Source of the DNA: Bacteroidaceae bacterium
Lineage (GTDB): Bacteria; Bacteroidota; Bacteroidia; Bacteroidales; Bacteroidaceae
Length of the DNA: 53,645 nucleotides
Assembly (NCBI GenBank): GCA_017622495.1
Contig: JAGAQY010000017.1
Coordinates: 1-53,645 of the forward strand
Reading direction: 5' to 3'
Under the pieces are notes generated by a model. It saw only the letters and a program-made list of their open reading frames with translations, was not told where the DNA came from and ran no database searches. Positions 36,050 to 44,220 of the stretch are shown one piece after another. Made by a program: the position numbers and the translations under genes. Every line of letters begins with the position of its first letter. Position 1 is the stretch's first letter.

Positions 36050-37954
36050 ATGGCGAGTGAAGATTTGATACATCTGCTGCCCGACTCGGTGGCCAATCAG
36101 ATTGCGGCCGGTGAGGTGATACAGCGCCCCGCCTCGGTGGTGAAGGAGCTGGTAGAGAACGCTGTCGATGCAGGGGCTACAGCCATCCAGATACGTCTCA
36201 CCGATGCTGGCCGTACCAACATCCAGGTGATTGACAATGGCAAGGGCATGTCTGAGACCGATGCCCGCATGGCCTTCGAGCGGCATGCCACATCGAAGAT
36301 CAAGTCCCCCGACGACCTCTTCGCCCTCCACACCTTCGGCTTTCGCGGCGAGGCTTTGCCCTCTATCGCTGCTGTGGCACAGGTAGAGCTGCGCACTCGC
36401 AGGGCCGACGACGAGTTGGGTACAGTCATCCATATCGCCGGCTCCAAGCTTGAGGGTCAGGAGGTGGAGATGTGCCCTGTGGGTACCAACTTCCAGGTCA
36501 AGAACCTCTTCTTCAATGTACCTGCAAGGCGCAAGTTCTTGAAGTCCAATCAGACAGAACTCAACAACGTGCTGGCCGAGATAGAGCGTGTCGCCTTGGT
36601 ACATCCCGAGATAGCCTTTGCCGTCTATCACAACGAGGTAGAGCTCATCAATGTTCCCCAGGCCACCTCGCGTCAGCGCATTCAGCACCTGTTTGGCAAG
36701 AAGTTGGGGCAGGAGCTGCTGTCCGTGGATGTCGATACCACGCTCGTCAAGATTACCGGATGTGTGGGCGTGCCCGAGAGTGCCCGCAAGAAGGGAGCAC
36801 ACTGCTTCTTCTTCGTCAATGGTCGCTATATGCGCCACCCCTATTTCCATAAGGCGGTGATGGAGGCCTATGCCCACCTCATTCCGGCGGGTGAGCAGGT
36901 GCCCTACTTCCTCTATTTCACCGTAGAGCCCTCACGCATCGATGTCAATATCCATCCCACCAAGACCGAGATCAAGTTTGAAGACGAGCAGCCCATCTGG
37001 CAGATTCTGATGGCGGCCGTGCGCGAGGTGCTGGGGCGCAGCAATATGGCGCCCTCCATCGACTTCGACCTGGCCGATTGTCCCGACATCCCCCTGTTCT
37101 CGCAGGACAACACCGCCGTGCCGCCTCCCATGCCCACGGTCGACAGCAGCTACAACCCCTTCAAGCAGAGTGCTCCTAACAGCTATAAGCGTCCCTCATT
37201 GGATTGGGAGTCGCTGTATCAAGGCACTGAGCGCACCACGCTGGGCAACAAGGTCTACCTCGACGATATGCCTGACCTCGACGTGCCCTCCTCCTCGCCC
37301 GGTATCTTTGCCTCCGACGAGGTCTCTGTGCCCTTGCCCTCGGCTCCTGCGTCTGCATCCTCTGCCGACAGCGCCTTGATGCTTGCCGAGCAGTGTGCCG
37401 ACTGCTACCAGTACAAGGGCCGCTATGTAGTCACCTCCATCAAGTCGGGCCTGATGATGGTCGATCAGCACCGCGCCCATGTGCGCATCCTCTACCATCG
37501 CTACCTGAGCCAGTTGGGCGAGCAGCGTAGTGCCTCCCAGGGGATGCTGTTCCCTGAGATGCTCACACTCTCCATGGCTCAAGCCGTCGTGATGGAGCAC
37601 CTGCTCGACGACTTTGCCAGCCTCGGCTTCGATATCAGCAATATGGGCGGTGGCGCGTTTGCCATACAGGGCATTCCCGCTGGCATCGAGGGCCTTGCCC
37701 CTACCGCCTTGGTCGAGCATATACTCTCCGATACGATTGAGAAGGGCGATGTGTCGCGCGAAGAGATACACCGTACCATGGCCCTCACCATGGCCCGCTC
37801 GGCAGCCATCGTGGCCGGTCAGGTGCTGAGTGTAGAGGAGATGGCGCAGCTCATCGACGAGCTCTTTGCCTGCGATATGCCCGCCTACACCCCCGATGGC
37901 AAAAAGACCTTTGTCATTATCGAGGAAGACGATATACTCAAGCGTTTTCATTAA
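36050..37954 (+). CDS. mutL: DNA mismatch repair protein MutL
   Basis: A 634-aa GHKL ATPase: NQIAAGEVIQRPASVVKELVENAVDAGAT (motif I), DNGKGM (II), FGFRGEALPSI (III), and a complete N-terminal domain to about residue 330 with VNIHPTKTEIKF. A Pro/Ser-rich linker leads to a C-terminal dimerisation domain from about residue 440. In that domain the segment DQHRAHVRILYHRY is at the place of the DQHA(X)2E(X)4E metal motif of nicking MutL proteins, but both Glu positions are replaced (Val and His). It couples MutS recognition to repair. Confidence 0.95.
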   Translation: MASEDLIHLLPDSVANQIAAGEVIQRPASVVKELVENAVDAGATAIQIRLTDAGRTNIQVIDNGKGMSETDARMAFERHATSKIKSPDDLFALHTFGFRGEALPSIAAVAQVELRTRRADDELGTVIHIAGSKLEGQEVEMCPVGTNFQVKNLFFNVPARRKFLKSNQTELNNVLAEIERVALVHPEIAFAVYHNEVELINVPQATSRQRIQHLFGKKLGQELLSVDVDTTLVKITGCVGVPESARKKGAHCFFFVNGRYMRHPYFHKAVMEAYAHLIPAGEQVPYFLYFTVEPSRIDVNIHPTKTEIKFEDEQPIWQILMAAVREVLGRSNMAPSIDFDLADCPDIPLFSQDNTAVPPPMPTVDSSYNPFKQSAPNSYKRPSLDWESLYQGTERTTLGNKVYLDDMPDLDVPSSSPGIFASDEVSVPLPSAPASASSADSALMLAEQCADCYQYKGRYVVTSIKSGLMMVDQHRAHVRILYHRYLSQLGEQRSASQGMLFPEMLTLSMAQAVVMEHLLDDFASLGFDISNMGGGAFAIQGIPAGIEGLAPTALVEHILSDTIEKGDVSREEIHRTMALTMARSAAIVAGQVLSVEEMAQLIDELFACDMPAYTPDGKKTFVIIEEDDILKRFH

Positions 37955-38045
37955 GCTGCTGTAGCAACATAGCTTCCCGTTAGGCTCCGTAGGAGGCAAA
38001 AGGGTGCTATGAGGTCCGTTTTTTTATTATTTTTGTGCAAATTCT

Positions 38046-38077
38046 TATTGCAGTGTGAAATAATTTATATAAATTTG
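38046..38077 (+). promoter_or_regulatory. Promoter of the first OmpA-family gene
   Basis: TATTG at 38046-38050, a 19-bp spacer and TAAATTTG at 38070-38077. The leader to the ATG at 38184 is about 100 bases, long for this window. A second -7-like TATTTTTG is at 38028-38035 without a -33. Confidence 0.65.
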
Positions 38078-38183
38078 CCACGAATATGCTAAGGAGTATG
38101 AGTGCCGATGCATGTTTTTTGTGAAAAGAAGAAAAAAACGAGTTAAAATTTTTATTATCCATTAAATTTAAAAACAGAAAAGT

Positions 38184-39245
38184 ATGAAGAAGTTTTTGAT
38201 GGCTTTGGTAGTAGCAGGTTTGTCTGTAAGCGCTATGGCGCAGACAGAGGAATATCCTGTAAGAAAGCACAGTGTTGAGACCAACAGTTTCTGGAGCAAT
38301 TGGTTCCTCTCTCTTGGTGGTGGCGTTCAGGTAGCACCTTTTGATAGAGCTGAGGGCGTTGAGTTGTTCGAGACTTTGACTCCTAACTTCACTGTATCTC
38401 TCGGTAAGTGGTTTACTCCCGGTTTGGGTCTCCGCTTGCAGTCTCACCTTCCTTTCTATGACAACGCCGCTGACGAGCAGCAGAAGGGTTATGCTCTCTA
38501 TGGTGAGACCATGTTTAACCTTACCAACATGTTCTGCGGTTACAAGCAGACTCGCGTTTACAACGCTATTCCTTATGTAGGTTCAGGCTACATGTGGGGC
38601 ACTGCAGAGGGTTGGACACCTTGGGTTGCTGGTTTCTTGAGCACATTCCGTCTTTCTAACTCTTGGTCTTTGGATCTCGACATCTTTGCAAAGCAGTATG
38701 TAAACAAGAACATCCAGATGGGTGCTGCTCTTGGTCTTACATGGAACATCGGTGGTCGTGGTTTCGACGCTTCACCCGACATGGCTGCTCTTGCTGCTAT
38801 CCACGCAGCACAGCTCGCAAGCTTGAACCAGGCTCTCGCTGCTGAGCAGGACGAGAACAAGGATCTCAAGGAGCAGTTGGCTAAGAAGCCCAAAGAGGTA
38901 GTTAAGGAGAAGGTTGTTAAGGAAGTACTCGCTGCTCCCCAGTCAGTATTCTTCGCATTCAACTCTGCTAAGGTTGCTTCTAAGAAGGAAATCCTCAACC
39001 TCGAGTCTTTGGCCAACATGGCTAAGAACAACGGTGCTAAGCTGAAGGTTACAGGTTATGCCGACAGCGCTACCGGTTCTGCAGCTTACAACCAGCAGCT
39101 CTCTGAGCGTCGTGCTCAGGCTGTTGCCAAGGAGCTTGTTAAGCTTGGTGTAGCCGAGGAGAACATCGTAGTTGAAGGCAAGGGTGGTGTAGCTGAGGTT
39201 AACCCCGCTTCTTACAACCGTCGTGTTATCATCGAGGCTCTCTAA
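38184..39245 (+). CDS. OmpA-family outer-membrane protein (353 aa)
   Basis: A signal peptide (MKKFLMALVVAGLSVSAMAQ) is followed by an eight-strand-type beta-barrel region (about 25-200, alternating aromatic strands such as NWFLSLGGGVQVAPF). A charged coiled linker (EQDENKDLKEQLAKKPKEVVKEK) leads to the OmpA C-terminal peptidoglycan-binding domain (FFAFNSAKVASKKEILNLESLA ... YADSATGSAAYNQQLSERRAQAV). Codon choice favours GCT, GGT and CTT, unlike the neighbours, as expected of a very highly expressed gene. It is paralogous to the next gene. Confidence 0.9.
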   Translation: MKKFLMALVVAGLSVSAMAQTEEYPVRKHSVETNSFWSNWFLSLGGGVQVAPFDRAEGVELFETLTPNFTVSLGKWFTPGLGLRLQSHLPFYDNAADEQQKGYALYGETMFNLTNMFCGYKQTRVYNAIPYVGSGYMWGTAEGWTPWVAGFLSTFRLSNSWSLDLDIFAKQYVNKNIQMGAALGLTWNIGGRGFDASPDMAALAAIHAAQLASLNQALAAEQDENKDLKEQLAKKPKEVVKEKVVKEVLAAPQSVFFAFNSAKVASKKEILNLESLANMAKNNGAKLKVTGYADSATGSAAYNQQLSERRAQAVAKELVKLGVAEENIVVEGKGGVAEVNPASYNRRVIIEAL

Positions 39246-39269
39246 TCAATCGTTAGCCTTGACATATAA

Positions 39270-39298
39270 GGGTCTGCATCCGTGCAGGCCCTTTTTTT
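39270..39298 (+). terminator. Terminator after the first OmpA-family gene
   Basis: AGGGTCTGCAT and GCAGGCCCT pair around CCGT, followed by a run of seven T. Confidence 0.85.
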
Positions 39299-39330
39299 GT
39301 TGCCAATCCCATCATGCGAAAAAACATTTT

Positions 39331-39366
39331 AAGGTCTCTTGTGTTATTTCGATACACAAGACCTTA
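39331..39366 (+). promoter_or_regulatory. Hairpin upstream of the second OmpA-family gene
   Basis: AAGGTCTCTTGTGT pairs with ACACAAGACCTT around an AT-rich loop, 30 bp before the second OmpA gene. It is followed by ATTTTGG, so it may be a leader attenuator or a second terminator for the upstream gene. Confidence 0.5.
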
Positions 39367-39397
39367 TTTTGGTAACATTAATTAAAGACCTAACAGT

Positions 39398-40522
39398 ATG
39401 AAAAAAGTAATTTGCATGATGGCCGTAGCTGGTCTGTTCTCCGTGTCAGTAGCTCGAGCTCAGGTATCCGAAGTCGTTGAGATAGCCGAGGTGCCCGTCT
39501 CGAAGTACAGTGTTCAAACCAACAGTTTCTGGGACAACTGGTTCGTCTCACTCAACGCCGGTGCCCAGTTCTCCTACCTCTACCCCGAGGGTCCTCAGGA
39601 GTTCAAGGACCGCATCACCTTCTCGGGCCTGGCCTATGTGGGTAAGTGGTACACCCCCGGTATAGGTATGCGATTGGCCTACAACGGCTACAACTTCCAG
39701 GGCTATACCGATAAGCAAGACTACATGAACCTGCATGTCGATGCCCTTATGAACGTCACCAACATGGTGATGGGCTACAACTCAGAGCGTGTGTACAACA
39801 TGGTGCCCTACGTCGGTATGGGTATGGTGCGCAATTTTGACCACAACAGCTACTGCTTCGGTTTCAATGCCGGTATCCTCAACAAGTTCCGCCTCAACGA
39901 CTCGTGGGCTATCAACCTCGAGATGGGCGCCCTGCTTGCCGAGAAGCGCATGGACGATGTCGTAGGCTCCAAGCGCGGTTTCGACGACCTCTTCACCGTC
40001 ACGGCCGGTATCACCTATAATATCGGTGGCGACACCTGGAACAACAGCCCCGACATCAGTGCGCTCGTCATGATGAATGCTGCCGAGATAGCTGCGCTCA
40101 ACGAAGCCCTCGTGCAGGAGCAGGCCACCGTGCGCAACCTCCGCAACCAGCTCTCACAGAAGCCCCGTGAGGTAGTCAAGGAGAAGGTCATCTCGGGCGA
40201 CTGCGCCTTTGCACCCCAATCCATCTTCTTTGCGCTGGGCTCGGCCAAGATAGCCTCCCATAAAGATGTTGTCAACCTCAAGGCCATTGCCGATGTGGCC
40301 AAGGCCGACGGCCTCAAGCTCCACATCGTAGGCTATGCCGACAGCGCCACCGGTGATGCCAAGTACAATCAGAACCTGTCGATGAAGCGTGCGCAGACCA
40401 TTGCCGACGAGCTCGTCAAGCTCGGTGTCAGCAAGGCCAACCTCTCCGTCGAGGGCAAGGGTGGGGTAGCCACACTCGATCCCGCCTCCTATAACCGCCG
40501 CGTCATCATAGAGGCGATGTAA
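39398..40522 (+). CDS. OmpA-family outer-membrane protein, second paralog (374 aa)
   Basis: Signal peptide MKKVICMMAVAGLFSVSVARA, then a motif shared with the first paralog (YSVQTNSFWDNWFVSLNAGAQ), a beta-barrel region with many Tyr/Asn-rich strands, the linker LRNQLSQKPREVVKEKV, and an OmpA domain (QSIFFALGSAKIASHKDVVNLKAIADVA ... YADSATGDAKYNQNLSMKRAQTIADELV) ending in NRRVIIEAM. Codons here are C-ending, unlike the first copy, which suggests lower or different expression. It is anchored in the outer membrane and tethered to the peptidoglycan. Confidence 0.9.
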   Translation: MKKVICMMAVAGLFSVSVARAQVSEVVEIAEVPVSKYSVQTNSFWDNWFVSLNAGAQFSYLYPEGPQEFKDRITFSGLAYVGKWYTPGIGMRLAYNGYNFQGYTDKQDYMNLHVDALMNVTNMVMGYNSERVYNMVPYVGMGMVRNFDHNSYCFGFNAGILNKFRLNDSWAINLEMGALLAEKRMDDVVGSKRGFDDLFTVTAGITYNIGGDTWNNSPDISALVMMNAAEIAALNEALVQEQATVRNLRNQLSQKPREVVKEKVISGDCAFAPQSIFFALGSAKIASHKDVVNLKAIADVAKADGLKLHIVGYADSATGDAKYNQNLSMKRAQTIADELVKLGVSKANLSVEGKGGVATLDPASYNRRVIIEAM

Positions 40523-40566
40523 AGAATTAAAAATTAAACTTGCATCGTCGCAAGTGATAAGAACGT

Positions 40567-40596
40567 GTGAGGAGAGGCCTTGGCCCCTCCTCACTT
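40567..40596 (+). terminator. Hairpin after the second OmpA-family gene
   Basis: GTGAGGAGAGGCC pairs with GGCCCCTCCTCAC with one mismatched step, followed by TTCTTG. Confidence 0.7.
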
Positions 40597-40666
40597 CTTG
40601 TGTGGCTTCATCCGTATTATCCGTTGAACCCTTCTATCGCGGCTTGCTCTTTTGGGTATGGCAGGG

Positions 40667-40704
40667 ATAAAAACATGAGGGTGTGTTGTTTTGACACCCT
40701 CATG
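40667..40704 (-). terminator. Terminator of the T9SS cargo gene
   Basis: On the minus strand ACATGAGGGTGT pairs with ACACCCTCATGT, followed by TTTTTATCCC, in the right place and orientation for the gene ending at 40779. Confidence 0.75.
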
Positions 40705-40778
40705 TAAATTGTACGCAGAGACACCTATTTCTATTATAGGCCACGCGATTAAAACTATATAGATGTATCAGTACGTGC

Positions 40779-42425
40779 TTACTTCACGATAATACGCGCG
40801 TTCTCTACCTTCTGTCCCTTTTCGGTAAGCGTGATGTTGTAGACACCTGAGCCCATACGGTCAGTAGTCACGGGCACAGAAGTCTGCCCTGCCTCGACGT
40901 GGCTGCGGCCTACGGTGCGACCATTGCTGTCGGTGATGATGAGTTCGCCACCATTCTTAACAGTCTCTGCGTCGAGGGTTACGTTTACGGTGCTGTTACG
41001 CTCTGCGAGTGCAGGACTTACGCGCATAGCTGGAGTAGAGGCTATCTTCTTCACGCTGCTGGCATTCTTGTCGATGCTGTAGATGGCCGTATATTCTTCA
41101 TAATTATAGTGAGATATTTCTTTTTCTACAGATATGCCAAAGTACACTTCACCATCCCACTTGACGATTCTCGGGGCATAAGAATCTCCTTCAGGTACGA
41201 GAAAACTTGAAAGCACATTGCCATCTTCGGATACAATTTCGTATGCTTTTAATTTATCTCTATATGTTATCTCTTTATAATCTATCTCACCGTCGTCATC
41301 ACGATCACTTTCTCTGGTATTGTAGACAGATTCAGTATATATAGGGCGTAAGAACTCCCACTTCTCATCATTATTAAAGAGAGTTTGTGTTGCATAGATA
41401 CCGGCCATGTCAACCTTAAGCTCTCCTACACAGAATGGGTACATCTCTACATCCCATAACCATTCGTTCTCCTCAGAATAACTATCTTCTTTCAATTCCT
41501 GCTTCCATTCGCCTGTATATGTTTGCTTATACTTCAATCCATGTGCTTCAAGGCTTTCCCCTTTCCAAACAAAATAGAGCATCGGATATTGTTTCCCATA
41601 AAAATAACTCTGGTAATATGCATTGGTATAAAAATATGTTGAGCCATCATCCTTTACAGCAATAGAATCTACTTGATAGCTATCAAAAGAGTATCGCAAA
41701 TCTTCAAAATCCAAATTTTGACCTACATTGATATACTCTGCAATGTTATCTTGAGTGAACTCTGCAGCTTGCATATTGTAAAATCGGTGGTAGTGTTCGC
41801 TCCAGTTGCCTCTTTCTTCAATAGATTTCTCCTCTGTATAAAAGACCTCTATCAGCTGATTATCCTTAAAATAAAAGGCAATATTGTTACCATAATAAGT
41901 GCCATTCGTAAGAAATAATGTGCCACCATTATATTCAATCTTCTCTATAATACTCCCACCTTCATAAGCTCCAGAATAGTCTTTTAGCCATTCAAACCAT
42001 TCATACACATATCTATCTGTATATGTTGTGTTGGTACACTTAGTGTTTGCCCACCAATAAGGAAAGCTCCAACTGTAGCTATTTATTAAGTTTCCTTTGT
42101 CCTTCTCCCCACAATCAATCACTCCCATTTCAATCGGTTTAATCACCTCCTCACGACTCTCCACTACCGTACGGTAATAGCTCGTAGGATTATCCACTTT
42201 AATCGTACGGTCTACTGCAAACGACTTGTTGTATACGGTATACTCAACGGCTGATTCCGCCTCATTGATAGTGTATACCGATGACTTACCGTCGTAGGCA
42301 TACTCTACGGGAATGGAATGTAGATTCCAAAACTCACCTTGCATAGTGCCCACCTGATCAAATTTTTGCGCACTTGCCCCCATCGCCAGCAAGCAACCGA
42401 GAGCACCTAAGTAAAACTTTTTCAT
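40779..42425 (-). CDS. Secreted T9SS cargo protein of unknown function (548 aa)
   Basis: Signal peptide MKKFYLGALGCLLAMGASAQ. The last 80 residues form a type A T9SS sorting domain: RVSPALAERNSTVNVTL, GGELIITDSNGRTVGRS, GVYNITLTEKGQ and a final ENARIIVK. The passenger (about 90-430) is Tyr/Trp/Glu-rich with repeated short strands and a DRDDDGEID segment, possibly calcium-binding; no family is recognised. The passenger DNA (about 41080-42120) is clearly A+T-rich, while the signal and sorting ends are as GC-rich as the neighbours, so the passenger may have been exchanged. A structured leader lies upstream at 42491-42585. Confidence 0.85.
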   Translation of the reverse strand: MKKFYLGALGCLLAMGASAQKFDQVGTMQGEFWNLHSIPVEYAYDGKSSVYTINEAESAVEYTVYNKSFAVDRTIKVDNPTSYYRTVVESREEVIKPIEMGVIDCGEKDKGNLINSYSWSFPYWWANTKCTNTTYTDRYVYEWFEWLKDYSGAYEGGSIIEKIEYNGGTLFLTNGTYYGNNIAFYFKDNQLIEVFYTEEKSIEERGNWSEHYHRFYNMQAAEFTQDNIAEYINVGQNLDFEDLRYSFDSYQVDSIAVKDDGSTYFYTNAYYQSYFYGKQYPMLYFVWKGESLEAHGLKYKQTYTGEWKQELKEDSYSEENEWLWDVEMYPFCVGELKVDMAGIYATQTLFNNDEKWEFLRPIYTESVYNTRESDRDDDGEIDYKEITYRDKLKAYEIVSEDGNVLSSFLVPEGDSYAPRIVKWDGEVYFGISVEKEISHYNYEEYTAIYSIDKNASSVKKIASTPAMRVSPALAERNSTVNVTLDAETVKNGGELIITDSNGRTVGRSHVEAGQTSVPVTTDRMGSGVYNITLTEKGQKVENARIIVK

Positions 42426-42490
42426 TGTGTTTTGAATGTTTTAGTTTTGCCTATAAGTTCTCCCGATTCGGCGATATGTATTATTTAAAA

Positions 42491-42585
42491 CAAAAAAGCG
42501 TGAGAACCTGTACCTGTTGCTCGTCTCACGTTCTGAGGCCTTCGCATTGCCCGATTAGTCGAAACGAGCAACGCAGACCTCACGC
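42491..42585 (-). promoter_or_regulatory. Structured leader RNA with alternative terminator helix
   Basis: Read on the minus strand, GCGTGAG (42585-42579) can pair with CTCACGC (42504-42498), enclosing GTTGCTCGT (42572-42564) paired with ACGAGCAAC (42524-42516) and a small CTCA/TGAG hairpin. A second copy, CGTGAG (42530-42525), can pair with the same CTCACG, and that shorter stem is followed at once by TTTTTTG. The two helices exclude each other, as in attenuators and riboswitches. It lies about 65 bases before the T9SS cargo gene. No known class is recognised; a free small RNA with its own terminator is also possible. Confidence 0.4.
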
Positions 42586-43065
42586 CGATATGAATATATA
42601 ACCACACTATACCCACCACGGTTGCGGTAAGGTATAATAAAGGAATATAAAAAACATATCCCGTGACATCTACTGTTGCTTTGTCTTTGACTAATCGTTA
42701 GAAGTTGCGAAGTTCCAGAACGTCAAAACCAAAGCGCCAAGTAAACGCCTTTCCACTATGTTATCCCCGCCCAGCCACCCTAATCTCCAACAAAGAATCA
42801 AGGCATCGGCGCGAAGATGGAGCAAAGGTAATAATAAATTAATAATTGACAAATGGCAATTAACAATTATTTTCTTGCATCTTAAAAGAAACGCAATGAA
42901 GATATTTACAACCACCCCAGAGAACAAGCAACATCCACCGAACAATCTCCAAGGTTTTCAAGGAATAGGCGTAGACGTACCTTGAAGGCCTTGGGGATTT
43001 TGCCCTTCGAATGATGGTGAGCACGAAACGACGTTTTTGGACGAGTTGAACGCAAGCATAAACCT

Positions 43066-43152
43066 TAGCCCCTACGGCTTAACAGCCTACGGGCGTCGAT
43101 ATAAAGGTTCAATCTTGCAAAGCAAGATTATAGGTACAAACTTATTTCGAAT
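43066..43152 (-). repeat. Promoter-cassette-like palindromic element
   Basis: On the minus strand: a palindrome around ATTCGAAATAA, then TTTG and TACCTATA, the hairpin ATCTTGCTTTGCAAGAT with a TTT loop, and a downstream stretch with CGACGCCCGTAGG and GCCGTAGGGGC. The order matches the cassettes at 221-440 and 14255-14860. The surrounding gap 42586-43163 has no supportable gene; it also holds AATTGACAA/CAATTAACAATT words at 42841-42870. Confidence 0.45.
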
Positions 43153-43163
43153 AATAAATAGGA

Positions 43164-43415
43164 CTAAGAGACAAGTCCTTGATGCAGTTGCTCAATAGGG
43201 AATATGAGGTCCCAATCTTCGCCCCAAACGATATTGCCATCCTCCAGTTGGAAGGTGTTGAAGAGTTCTTCGTCGAGATACTTGTTGTATTGGGGATGTG
43301 GATGACGACGGATATAGTCACCGATATTCACAATGCGCGAGGTGTTGTCGTTGAAGAACAAGTTCACCGACAAGTTGCCTACGGCCTCTGCCTTTGCTAT
43401 GTACAATGTTCTCAT
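43164..43415 (-). CDS. DUF2442 domain protein (83 aa)
   Basis: The sequence AEAVGNLSVNLFFNDNTSRIVNIGDYI followed by NKYLDEELFNTFQLEDGNIVWGEDWDL fits DUF2442, a small family whose members are often paired with DUF4160 proteins and sometimes called antitoxin-like. It lies 2 bp downstream of the broken DUF4160 gene on the same strand, so the two were probably one unit. Confidence 0.75.
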   Translation of the reverse strand: MRTLYIAKAEAVGNLSVNLFFNDNTSRIVNIGDYIRRHPHPQYNKYLDEELFNTFQLEDGNIVWGEDWDLIFPIEQLHQGLVS

Positions 43416-43417
43416 AA

Positions 43418-43720
43418 CTACAATTTATCGTTTATCTTGGTTGTCTTCACTATACGCTTGTAAACAAAGAAGTCTACCCACTTGGCTACGATATCGCGCC
43501 AATATTTCTGAATGAACTGTGTGGCTACCGCATCATCCTTGGATGAAAGCGGGTCCACTCCAGGCTTCTCTCTTCGGCGAATCTCCACCAATATGCCATT
43601 CTCCATAATAAGTTCAAATATGCTTTCGCAACCACTATGCTTCACATGAACATGGATTGGTTCATGCTCATTGGAGAAGAAATAAAAGATGAATCCGAAC
43701 TATTCAAAAATCTTTGGCAT
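43418..43720 (-). pseudogene. DUF4160 gene with a premature TAG stop
   Basis: From the ATG at 43720 the frame reads MPKIFE, then TAG at 43702-43700, then FGFIFYFFSNEHEPIHVHVK and on without interruption to the stop at 43418. The part after the stop is the conserved DUF4160 core (FFSNEHEPIHVHV, then E-rich strands and the helix IQKYWRDIVAKWVDFF). The stop hits codon 7, where the family has an aromatic or other residue. A restart at a GTG (43645) would lose the conserved core. One sequencing error could also explain it. Partner of the DUF2442 gene. Confidence 0.7.
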
Positions 43721-43902
43721 ATCGTCAGTTCGTTATTGTAATGGCAAATATAAGCGAAAGAAACCACACGAACAAGTTTTTGCCTTGAAAAGTTCAGTAC
43801 ATCGTCCCATAGGGGTGCTGAAAAAGCGATGAAGAGTTCAGGGAGGGAGTTTAGGGTGTAGAGCCTTAATCATTAATCACCCCCTGACAAAGCGCCCTAT
43901 AC

Positions 43903-43944
43903 CCCTTGGCAGAGAATCCGTTCATGGTTGTCCTCTGCCAAGGG
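43903..43944. other. CCCTTGGCAGAG stem-loop, left of the HU/VapE pair
   Basis: CCCTTGGCAGAG (43903-43914) pairs perfectly with CTCTGCCAAGGG (43933-43944). A third copy of the word is at 44033-44044. The same word, extended to 14 bp, forms a stem-loop at 46771-46806 on the other side of the HU/VapE genes. The gap 43721-44220 otherwise contains AATTGACAATT-like words and a simple repeat. Confidence 0.6.
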
Positions 43945-44103
43945 TATACGCGCTGATAGTGTGTGTATTGCATGTATATAGGAATCGCTCGCGCGCCTCT
44001 TGATACCTCCCCTATAGTAATTTCTCGTTTGACCCTTGGCAGAGTTGAATTGACAATTGAAAATAGACAATTGAGAATTCCTAGTAGGCACTCACGTCAG
44101 CTT

Positions 44104-44218
44104 TGTCCATCAACCATCGTCCATCAGCCATCATCCATCAGCCATCATCCATCAACCATCGTCCATCAGCCATAAACCATCATCCATCATCCATCAACCC
44201 TCAACCCTCAACCATCAT
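44104..44218. repeat. CCATCA-rich simple repeat
   Basis: About 115 bp built from CCATCAACCATCG, CCATCAGCCATCA and CCATCAACCCTCA variants. It translates to a monotonous Ile/His/Pro/Ser string and is not a plausible gene. It abuts the stop of the HU-like gene. Similar ATTATCCATTATC words occur at 3971-4004. Confidence 0.8.
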
Positions 44219-44220
44219 CC

